From SFLA01 sp045595785 (GTDB lineage Bacteria; Bacillota; Clostridia; Oscillospirales; CAG-382), in the NCBI GenBank assembly GCA_045595785.1, contig JAZOBE010000024.1, positions 1-23,575 of the forward strand: a DNA stretch of 23,575 nucleotides, given 5' to 3'. A program made the translations under genes and the position numbers. A model generated the notes under the pieces. It had not been told where the DNA came from, did no database searches, and saw nothing but the letters and a program-made list of their open reading frames with translations. How positions within the stretch are numbered: position 1 is the first letter of the stretch; each line of letters starts with the position of its first letter. Positions 16,772-22,995 of the stretch are shown here, in pieces.

Positions 16772-16800
16772 ATTATAAAGCCGTAAAATGATTTTGTCAA
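16772..16800 (-). promoter_or_regulatory. Perfect-consensus promoter of the GH20 gene
   Basis: On the minus strand TTGACA (16795-16800), a 17-base spacer and TATAAT (16772-16777). This is an exact match to the sigma-A consensus, which usually implies that a repressor controls it. Confidence 0.92.
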
Positions 16801-16805
16801 GTATA

Positions 16806-16815
16806 AAACGCGTTT
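16806..16815. promoter_or_regulatory. Candidate LacI-type operator
   Basis: AAACGCGTTT is a perfect 10-bp palindrome centred on CG. The symmetry extends outward by TA...TA after two mismatched positions on each side (16802-16803 with 16818-16819). It lies between the -35 boxes of the two divergent promoters. LacI-family operators, including CcpA cre sites, share this kind of central CG and A/T flanks. No LacI-family gene is in the window. Confidence 0.4.
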
Positions 16816-16822
16816 GGTATCA

Positions 16823-16850
16823 TTGACAAAAAGCAAATATATGATATAAT
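16823..16850 (+). promoter_or_regulatory. Consensus promoter of the PlsC operon
   Basis: TTGACA (16823-16828) and TATAAT (16845-16850) with a 16-base spacer. It is divergent from the GH20 promoter. Confidence 0.9.
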
Positions 16851-16872
16851 CAAAAACGGAGTGTGATAACTT

Positions 16873-18042
16873 ATGAAGAAATTCAAAAAGCCCTTTGGGC
16901 TTATATATTACCCTGCTTTTGCCGCCATACGCTTATATTACAGAATTGCATATGGTGTAAAAACCGATAGAACCGGTATCAAGGATATGAAGGGTGCTTC
17001 AATTGTGCTTTGCCCCCATATATCTGATAAAGACCATTTTTTAACAGCATTCGGTTTGTTCCCTCACCGCCCAACTTTTGTAATGAGCGAGCATTTTATG
17101 GGCAATGCAAAGCTTCGTCCGATTCTAAAATTTATGCACGTTATTACAAAAAAAATGTTTTGTGCGGACGTAGGAACAATAATGAATATCCGCCGTGCGT
17201 TGAAATGCGGAAATACCATTGTTATTTTCCCCGAAGGACGTCTTACATGGTGCGGTCATTCATTGTCAGTTACTCCCGGTACTGCCGAGCTTGTTAAAAG
17301 CTGTGGCGTGGACGTTTATACAGTAACCGGTAACGGTGCTTACCTCACATTTCCCAAATGGCGCAAAGCACCAAGAAAAGGTAAAATAAATATTACCACC
17401 GCAAAGCTATTTGAGGCAGATGAGGTCAAAAAGCTCTCATTAGACGAGATACGCTCTCGCATTGAAACTGCTATGCAGCATGACGATGAAAAAGCGATGG
17501 CAGGGGTTAAATACCGCTGTAAAGATATGACGTTAGGGCTTGACGGTATCATTTATAAATGTCCCGTATGTATGAGCGAATTCAAAATTATAACTGAAAA
17601 CGGTCATATTACTTGTACAGAATGCGGAACAGACTGCGTTCTTGATAATGAATACGTTATCCATGGCGGACAATTTGCAAGAATAAACGATTGGTGCGAT
17701 TGGCAGAAGAATCTGCTTGATGCCGAAAACGACGTTCTTGAAAGTGAAATGATCTTTGGAACCGTAAACGATCAGGGAAATATCGATCATAATGCCGGTA
17801 AAGGAAGTGCTCGTCTTGATAAAAACGGTTTTTCCTTTAATGGACAAATTTACGGCGAGCATATTGAGGCGTTCTATCCTATAGATAAGCTGGGCGGCTT
17901 CCCTATTACCGTTGGATCTGCTTTTGACGTATATTACAAAAACAAACTTGTATACCTCCATCCACAGCCCGATATGCGTCAAGCAATTAAATGGGTAACT
18001 TTACTTGACAGGATACATGAAAATGGAAATAATCACAATTAA
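16873..18042 (+). CDS. PlsC-type acyltransferase with C-terminal zinc ribbon
   Basis: The N-terminal 210 residues are an LPLAT acyltransferase of the 1-acylglycerol-3-phosphate type, which makes phosphatidic acid. H49-x4-D54 (PHISDKD) is the catalytic motif and FPEGR at 119-123 binds the phosphate. After the domain, where a normal PlsC ends, comes a zinc ribbon (C230-PV-C233, C248-TE-C251) and about 130 further residues rich in beta strands (SEMIFGTVND... VGSAFDVYYK). The whole protein is 389 residues, against about 200-250 for plain PlsC. GGAGTG precedes the ATG. It overlaps the next gene by 20 bases, so the two are coupled. The role of the ribbon domain is unknown to me. Confidence 0.82.
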   Translation: MKKFKKPFGLIYYPAFAAIRLYYRIAYGVKTDRTGIKDMKGASIVLCPHISDKDHFLTAFGLFPHRPTFVMSEHFMGNAKLRPILKFMHVITKKMFCADVGTIMNIRRALKCGNTIVIFPEGRLTWCGHSLSVTPGTAELVKSCGVDVYTVTGNGAYLTFPKWRKAPRKGKINITTAKLFEADEVKKLSLDEIRSRIETAMQHDDEKAMAGVKYRCKDMTLGLDGIIYKCPVCMSEFKIITENGHITCTECGTDCVLDNEYVIHGGQFARINDWCDWQKNLLDAENDVLESEMIFGTVNDQGNIDHNAGKGSARLDKNGFSFNGQIYGEHIEAFYPIDKLGGFPITVGSAFDVYYKNKLVYLHPQPDMRQAIKWVTLLDRIHENGNNHN

Positions 18043-18622
18043 TTGCGGAATGCTTGACACAAACTGCTACATCATACATGACGGTAGCGATGCTGTTGTA
18101 ATTGATCCTGCGGACGAAGCAGAAAAGATCTTATCTTTTCTTGATGGCCTACATCTTAGAGCCGTATTGCTGACACACGGGCATTTTGATCACATAGGTG
18201 CTGTTGATAATATCTGCCGCAAAACCGGCGCAGATCTTTATATCAACTCCGAGGACGAGGAGATGCTTGAGGATCCCCAAAAAAACGCTTCGTATTTGCT
18301 ACCCGGATTTACAGTGATATGTAATACTACACCACGTTTGTTTAATGGTGATACAGAGTTATATTTTGCAAATATTCACATCAAGGCTTTACACACTCCC
18401 GGTCACACAAAAGGAAGCTGCTGTTTTATCTGTGATGATTTTATTGTTTCGGGTGATACTCTTTTTAGATCAGGAATAGGACGCACTGACCTTTACGGAG
18501 GGAGTATCGAAAAAGAGTTTGAGTCTATAAGGAAATTGTTTTCCTTCGAAAATGATTATGTTATATATCCCGGTCACGGTCCTAAGACCACGCTAAAAAG
18601 AGAAAAACGAGGACTTATATAA
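18023..18622 (+). CDS. Metallo-beta-lactamase-fold hydrolase, GloB-like
   Basis: A 199-residue hydrolase of the glyoxalase II-like branch of the metallo-beta-lactamase fold. The metal motif T-H52-G-H54-F-D56-H57 is present, with HTPGHTKGS, the bridging Asp in VSGDTLF and the last His in YPGHGP. Short GloB-like proteins of this size are common in Firmicutes and are often thioester hydrolases, though the substrate is not certain. Two in-frame ATGs, 18017 and 18023, follow an AGGA at 18010. I use 18023 because its spacing is better. The overlap with the PlsC gene implies a shared transcript and translational coupling. Confidence 0.88.
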   Translation: MEIITINCGMLDTNCYIIHDGSDAVVIDPADEAEKILSFLDGLHLRAVLLTHGHFDHIGAVDNICRKTGADLYINSEDEEMLEDPQKNASYLLPGFTVICNTTPRLFNGDTELYFANIHIKALHTPGHTKGSCCFICDDFIVSGDTLFRSGIGRTDLYGGSIEKEFESIRKLFSFENDYVIYPGHGPKTTLKREKRGLI

Positions 18623-18625
18623 AAA

Positions 18626-18648
18626 ATGCCCGACACAATGTCGGGCAT
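18626..18648 (-). terminator. Terminator of the cyclophilin gene
   Basis: Perfect 10-bp stem ATGCCCGACA (18626-18635) with TGTCGGGCAT (18639-18648) and a CAA loop. The minus strand runs into TTTTTT, but the plus strand reads AACAATAAAC, so it is a textbook terminator for the minus-strand gene only. The GloB-like gene may read through. Confidence 0.85.
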
Positions 18649-18657
18649 AACAATAAA

Positions 18658-19149
18658 CTAATCAACTATTTCGATATCTTCAATAACAATTGCGGTTCTG
18701 GGAACATCGGAAAAATACATATATCTTCCGGTTTCGCAGGTTGCAATGGTGTCAAGCACATCAAAACCATCGGTAACACATCCGAAAGCTGCATACTGAC
18801 CGTTAAGATGAGGCGCATTCTGATGCATTACAAAGAACTGTGATGAAGCTGAATTGGGGTCTGAAGTGCGCGCCATTGAGAGCACGCCGCGTGTATGAGC
18901 AATATCATTACCAACAAAACCGTTAGCTGCGAACTCTCCCCTTATTGCATTGGTTTCCTTGTGTTCAAAGCCTGCATCAAAACCGCCACCCTGGATCATA
19001 AATCCTTCAATAACACGATGGAAGATAAGATCCTTGTAAAAGCCGCTTTTTGCAAGTGAAATAAAGTTTTCTACAGTTTTAGGCGCCTTTTCGGGATACA
19101 GCTCTGCTGTCATAACTCCAATTGATTTAACTTTTATAAGTGCTTTCAT
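18658..19149 (-). CDS. Peptidyl-prolyl cis-trans isomerase, cyclophilin type
   Basis: A folding catalyst for X-Pro bonds, 163 residues, the minimal cyclophilin domain. Signature segments are KAPKTVENFISLAKSGFY, IFHRVIEGFMIQGGGF (the active-site Arg-containing strand) and a C-terminal AAFGCVTDGFDV. There is no signal peptide, so it is cytoplasmic (PpiB-like). The frame reaches 19215, but AAGGAG at about ten bases before the ATG at 19149 sets the start. It is monocistronic, with its own promoter and terminator. Confidence 0.95.
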   Translation of the reverse strand: MKALIKVKSIGVMTAELYPEKAPKTVENFISLAKSGFYKDLIFHRVIEGFMIQGGGFDAGFEHKETNAIRGEFAANGFVGNDIAHTRGVLSMARTSDPNSASSQFFVMHQNAPHLNGQYAAFGCVTDGFDVLDTIATCETGRYMYFSDVPRTAIVIEDIEIVD

Positions 19150-19186
19150 TTGATACTCCTTAACAATAAGAATCATTTGTTTAATG

Positions 19187-19215
19187 ATTATAACCTTTTT
19201 CGCACAGAAATGCAA
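19187..19215 (-). promoter_or_regulatory. Promoter of the cyclophilin gene
   Basis: On the minus strand TTGCAT (19210-19215) and TATAAT (19187-19192) with a 17-base spacer. No equally good plus-strand promoter is visible for the small gene at 19242. Confidence 0.78.
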
Positions 19216-19241
19216 CCCAATTTGAAAGGAGAAAACAAAAA

Positions 19242-19418
19242 ATGCATGATAATCTTTGCGAAACGTGTATGTATTACGCTTATGATGAATTTACAGACAC
19301 TTATGTCTGTGATGCTGATTTTGATGAAGACGAGATGGTCTCCCTGCTTACTGCAAAAAATGGCTGTCCGTATTACAATCCCTATGATGAATATAAAGTT
19401 GTAAGAAAACAGAATTGA
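19242..19418 (+). CDS. Small cysteine-containing protein, DUF6472-like
   Basis: A 58-residue protein. It opens MHDNLCETCMYYAYDEF, has a third Cys at 23 (YVCDAD), an acidic DEDEM stretch, a CPYYNPYDEYK segment and ends VVRKQN. The CxxC...C...CPYY pattern fits a small metal-binding or Cys-pair protein, and the whole pattern resembles, from memory, the DUF6472 family common in Clostridia. AAAGGAG lies about ten bases before the ATG. The stop is ten bases before the SGNH esterase gene, so the two are an operon. The codon use matches the neighbours. Its function is unknown. Confidence 0.8.
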   Translation: MHDNLCETCMYYAYDEFTDTYVCDADFDEDEMVSLLTAKNGCPYYNPYDEYKVVRKQN

Positions 19419-19428
19419 GGTATACATT

Positions 19429-20442
19429 ATGGAATTTGTATTTAAAAACGTAAAAGAATCTCCTTTTGAAATTGGCGGTATCGTACATCCTAATAAAAAC
19501 TACGGCGAGTATTATCGCATGGACGCAAGCAAAAAGGATATTTATTCCGATGCTAACCGTGGCTTAGGTCACCATACATCCGGCGGTACTGTGCGTTTTA
19601 TTACTGACGCTGACAGTATTTGTGTACGCAACAAGCTTCGTACGGTAACTATTGGCATGAATCATTTTACTCATCGCGGTGTATGGGGGCTTGATCTGCT
19701 TGTAGGAAGCGGAAAAGACAGACAATACTGTGGAAAAATGATGCAGACGTTCGCTGACAGCACTGAATTAAACGAAAATATCGTTGAACTTCCCGCAGGC
19801 GAAAACGAAGTGCTCATTTATATGCCGCTTTATGCAGGCATCGAAGATATAGAAGTCGGTATCCCTGAAGGCGCTTCTCTCAAGGCACCGGCGCCCAGAT
19901 CATTCGGTCCTATAGCTTTCTACGGCTCTTCTATAACACAAGGCGGTTGTGCTTCCCGTGCAGGTACCGCATTCCATAACATTGTGTGCAGATATTTCGA
20001 TGCTGATTGTATTGACCTTGGCTTCTCCGGTTCCGCGTTTGGTGAGCAGTCCATCGCCGAATATATGGCTACCAGAGAGATTGCACTCTTTGTAATGGAT
20101 TATGTTTATAATTCTCGTTCTCTTGAGGAGCTTGAAACTACTCACTATCCTTTCTATAAAACGTTCCGTGATGCGCATCCCGGAGTGCCTGTACTTATGT
20201 GTACACATCCCTTCTGTTGGGAAGCACAAGAAATGGATCTTAAACGCATTGAGATAGTTAAAGCAACATATGATCGTGCTCTTGCAGAAGGTGATACGGA
20301 TGTGTACTTCCTTGACGGAAGAGAATACTTCCCTGCAGAAATGACAGATCTTTGCTTTGTAGATTATCTTCACCCCAACGATCTCGGCATGTACTTTATG
20401 GCACAGAAGATGATTGAAAAGATTAAAGAAATCATTAAATAA
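19429..20442 (+). CDS. SGNH/GDSL-type esterase with N-terminal GxDLY domain
   Basis: A 337-residue cytoplasmic esterase. Residues 1-150 form a beta-rich domain with WGLDLL, matching the GxDLY N-terminal domain that precedes SGNH hydrolases of the Lipase_GDSL_3 type. The hydrolase domain has block I, FYGSSITQGG, with nucleophile Ser168, block II-like GFSGSAFG, and the acid-base pair in DYLHPND (Asp312, His315). Such two-domain enzymes probably deacylate sugars, which would fit the glycosidase genes nearby, but this is inference. GAGG precedes the ATG. It follows the 58-residue gene by ten bases. Confidence 0.87.
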   Translation: MEFVFKNVKESPFEIGGIVHPNKNYGEYYRMDASKKDIYSDANRGLGHHTSGGTVRFITDADSICVRNKLRTVTIGMNHFTHRGVWGLDLLVGSGKDRQYCGKMMQTFADSTELNENIVELPAGENEVLIYMPLYAGIEDIEVGIPEGASLKAPAPRSFGPIAFYGSSITQGGCASRAGTAFHNIVCRYFDADCIDLGFSGSAFGEQSIAEYMATREIALFVMDYVYNSRSLEELETTHYPFYKTFRDAHPGVPVLMCTHPFCWEAQEMDLKRIEIVKATYDRALAEGDTDVYFLDGREYFPAEMTDLCFVDYLHPNDLGMYFMAQKMIEKIKEIIK

Positions 20443-20446
20443 GTAC

Positions 20447-20466
20447 CGGCTGTCATAAGACAGCCG
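20447..20466. terminator. Weak hairpin between convergent genes
   Basis: An 8-bp stem, CGGCTGTC (20447-20454) with GACAGCCG (20459-20466) and an ATAA loop, sits just after the esterase stop and before the facing 79-residue gene. It has no proper T run on either strand, so its efficiency is doubtful. Confidence 0.55.
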
Positions 20467-20488
20467 TCTGAATCACAATCCAAAAGCT

Positions 20489-20728
20489 TTACAAATCATC
20501 AGCGTCTTGGATCGGTGTTTCACCTATCTCCCTTGGTACTCCGGTATACATGCCGTTAGGGTCGGTATCGCTTGAAAGCATATCCGCACCAATCAGCGGT
20601 TCGGGAAGTCCAAAAGGGTACATAATATTGGGGACTTCTATTTCGGGCATTTTAGGATATTTAAAACGATTTTCACCAAATAAATACCTGCGTCTGCCCT
20701 CTTCATTTGATTGCTTTTTATCATTCAT
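20489..20728 (-). CDS. Small conserved-type protein, 79 residues
   Basis: I cannot give a function. The protein starts with a charged stretch (MNDKKQSNEEGRRRY), has a Pro-rich middle (MPEIEVPNIMYPFGLPEPL) and ends DPNGMYTGVPREIGETPIQDADDL-like. From memory, tails of the form DPNG-YTG-P...P-QDADDL occur in many small Clostridia proteins. It has no membrane helix and no signal. AGGAG lies about 11 bases before the ATG. It is short and disordered-looking, but the composition and position support a real gene. Confidence 0.68.
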   Translation of the reverse strand: MNDKKQSNEEGRRRYLFGENRFKYPKMPEIEVPNIMYPFGLPEPLIGADMLSSDTDPNGMYTGVPREIGETPIQDADDL

Positions 20729-20833
20729 TTTCTTTTTCGCTCCTTTTTGGGGGCAATAGTATTATTGCCGAATATTAAGAAAATATGACTTAAAAGCAAA
20801 CAGAAATATTTGTAAGAAACTCAAGGAAAATTT

Positions 20834-21247
20834 ATGAAGATTTTAGGAATTGACTTTGGAGATGCAAGAGTCGGAATTGCAACATCGGATTATGGCGAAA
20901 CTCTTGCAACTGCTCAAGGTACCATTAAGGTCAACGGCATTAACGATGCCGTTCAAAAAGTATGCGCCCGAGCAAAAGAACTCGGTGCGGAAAAACTTAT
21001 TATTGGTATGCCAAAGAATATGGACGGTTCACTTTCTTTCCGAGCTGATAGAACACAACGTTTTGCAGATATGCTCAAAGAAGCCACCGGTCTTGAATAC
21101 GAATTTATGGATGAGCGTTTGTCAACTATGGAAGCATATCGTTATCTTAATGCTACCGAATTTAACGGCAAAAAACGCAGAAATGTAATCGATACACTTT
21201 CCGCACAAATCATACTCCAAAGTTGGCTTGACAGCAAAAAAAGATAG
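20834..21247 (+). CDS. ruvX: RuvX/YqgF family putative pre-16S rRNA nuclease
   Basis: A 137-residue RNase H-fold protein. It is implicated in maturing the 5' end of 16S rRNA and was earlier proposed as a Holliday-junction resolvase. The family pattern is complete: the N-terminal ILGIDFGDARVGIATSD with the catalytic Asp, LIIGMPKNMDGS, the Glu in FMDERLSTMEA, and the C-terminal VIDTLSAQIILQSWLD Asp. AAGGA precedes the ATG. The usual companions in Firmicutes (an IreB/YrzL gene and a DUF1292 gene) are not adjacent here. Confidence 0.95.
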   Translation: MKILGIDFGDARVGIATSDYGETLATAQGTIKVNGINDAVQKVCARAKELGAEKLIIGMPKNMDGSLSFRADRTQRFADMLKEATGLEYEFMDERLSTMEAYRYLNATEFNGKKRRNVIDTLSAQIILQSWLDSKKR

Positions 21248-21248
21248 T

Positions 21249-21274
21249 AAAAATCCCCCTATCGGGGGATTTTT
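21249..21274. terminator. Bidirectional terminator, ruvX / sigma factor
   Basis: AAAAATCCCCC (21249-21259) pairs with GGGGGATTTTT (21264-21274) around a TATC loop, flanked by A and T runs on both sides. The T run overlaps the stop codon of the minus-strand sigma gene. Confidence 0.9.
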
Positions 21275-22914
21275 TATTTATCGTATACAAGCACAACGGG
21301 AGGACAGCAATAATCAACGTCATGTAAGTGCAGTCCAGTTTCATAAGCCTTTCTGACGCACGCCATAACAAAATAAATTGCGGAAGGATTTTTTCTATGG
21401 GACGGAATAACATTTTGTACGTGGCTCGGTATACTAACCTGTTTGTAATCAAGAAATTTCTCAAAATCCTTGCCGATATAAACATCAAGCCGTGAAATTG
21501 CGCTGGACACTATTTCTTCTATCCGACAGTAAACGTTTTTATCAATTACCGGGATATCAACCTTTATTTCTCCGTTTTCGCGTACAATCAGTCCCGTACA
21601 ATCGATAATATTTTGCGTATTTTCAATTATTAAGTTACTTATACTCGCCCGCTCGGGTGAAATACTATTATAAATACACCATAAATAACGATATATCTCC
21701 TTAAAATAATTATCCATACCGCACACATTAAATCGTCTCGGATTATCCCAAAGAGTAGTATCAAACTCGCAAAGCCGCAGTTCTTTTGAACCGAAGAATT
21801 CTTCTGTTTCTCCTACTGTTCTGTGGCCGCCCATAACTGTATATCCATCGGAAGGGCGCTCTATAGAATGATCGTATCCGGGAGGAAGCGCAAAACCAAG
21901 TGCTATCCAACTGCCGCCGTCCTTACGAATAGGATATTTTAGCATACCGTTACCGGATTTCATTTGCTGAAATCCTTGCAGAGCGAGCATAATCGTATAA
22001 CGCTCAAGCTTTTTAAGCTGACGTGAATTAAGCGACAGCGAATATGCAAGCTTATCTATACTGTTTAGTATTTCTTTTATAACAAAACTGATTTTATCAA
22101 ATCTGCGGTCTACAAACTCTAAAAGCTCGTCGAATCCTTCTTCCGCATCGCTCGGATAAGTAACAACAAAATCGGTAAAATACCTGTTTCCTTCTGTTTT
22201 TTGCATAAGCTCATAATCCACAAGTTTTTCAAGCTTTGGCTCTACATATACAGTAGGAATACCGATAGCTTCAGATATCTCAACGGCGCTCAAAGGCTTC
22301 TCATACGCCAAAATAAGCAGGTTTTGCGCAATTAAGTCATCCGATATGTCGTTAACTGTATTTTGAAAATTCGGTCCGCTTGAACCGCTGTAAGAAATAT
22401 ACATTGTACCGGGAATGTGATTCTTTTGTATTTTCAAATTGTTTAACCCTTTCTTGATATTATCTCTGCCAGCCGAAAGCCTACTTTTAACGGTACCGAC
22501 GGGAACATCCAATGCATTTGCAATCTCCTGAACACTGCTTCCGTTATAATAATAACGAATCAGTACTTCTCTCGTGGTTTTTGAAAGATAAATAAGTCGG
22601 CGCCTTACCGTCTCGGCTTCTTCGGAGGTTATATAATCATCATCCGTCTCGGGAGCAGCGACCGTCAGCGCATCATATTCGACAACCAACGGCTGCCTAT
22701 ATTTTTTCCTCAAAAAGCTATTCCACTTGTGTATAAAAGTATTGGCAAGCCAGGTTTTGGGATGTACAATGCTTCCTCCGCGATGTAGATATGCGTAGGC
22801 AGCAAGAAAGGTTTCCGACAAAAGATCTTCGGCGTCATGAGGTGTATCGCATTTGGACTCCGCAAGACGTCGGACATAATCATAGTATTGCAACAGCTCG
22901 TCTTTGGTATTCAA
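21274..22914 (-). CDS. ECF-like sigma-70 factor with large C-terminal extension
   Basis: A 546-residue protein that starts as an RNA polymerase sigma factor: region 2 (about residues 6-60, LLQYYDYVRRLAESK, DAEDLLSETFLAAYAYL) and region 4 (about 105-157, with the HTH EIANALDVPVGTVKSRLSAGRDNI). Simple ECF factors end there; this one continues for about 385 residues. A second winged-helix-like stretch (about 190-255, LSAVEISEAIGIPTVYVEPKLEKL) is followed by a long helical and mixed domain of unknown type, ending with a Cys-Cys and VVLVYDK. I infer a one-component sigma factor whose tail senses a signal. TTG is the start, fixed by AAGGAGG eight bases upstream. Another TTG at 22965 is rejected. 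Confidence 0.83.
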   Translation of the reverse strand: MNTKDELLQYYDYVRRLAESKCDTPHDAEDLLSETFLAAYAYLHRGGSIVHPKTWLANTFIHKWNSFLRKKYRQPLVVEYDALTVAAPETDDDYITSEEAETVRRRLIYLSKTTREVLIRYYYNGSSVQEIANALDVPVGTVKSRLSAGRDNIKKGLNNLKIQKNHIPGTMYISYSGSSGPNFQNTVNDISDDLIAQNLLILAYEKPLSAVEISEAIGIPTVYVEPKLEKLVDYELMQKTEGNRYFTDFVVTYPSDAEEGFDELLEFVDRRFDKISFVIKEILNSIDKLAYSLSLNSRQLKKLERYTIMLALQGFQQMKSGNGMLKYPIRKDGGSWIALGFALPPGYDHSIERPSDGYTVMGGHRTVGETEEFFGSKELRLCEFDTTLWDNPRRFNVCGMDNYFKEIYRYLWCIYNSISPERASISNLIIENTQNIIDCTGLIVRENGEIKVDIPVIDKNVYCRIEEIVSSAISRLDVYIGKDFEKFLDYKQVSIPSHVQNVIPSHRKNPSAIYFVMACVRKAYETGLHLHDVDYCCPPVVLVYDK

Positions 22915-22922
22915 AAAACACA

Positions 22923-22929
22923 CCTCCTT
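22923..22929 (-). promoter_or_regulatory. Ribosome-binding site that sets the TTG start of the sigma gene
   Basis: AAGGAGG on the minus strand, eight bases before TTG at 22912-22914. The upstream in-frame TTG at 22965 has no such site, and there is no in-frame ATG nearby. Confidence 0.75.
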
Positions 22930-22995
22930 AAACTTTTGTACATGTACGCTCTTATAGTCGCTCAAAAAACTTTTGGTTCGGTAATAAAAAAAATA

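Noticed and set aside
19150..19404. An 84-residue plus-strand frame overlapping the 58-residue gene
   Set aside because: It is a different frame through the cyclophilin promoter, without a ribosome-binding site; the 58-residue frame has the AAAGGAG and a sensible Cys pattern.
22915..22965. Longer sigma-factor start at 22965
   Set aside because: Its TTG lacks a ribosome-binding site, while the later TTG at 22914 has AAGGAGG at ideal spacing.
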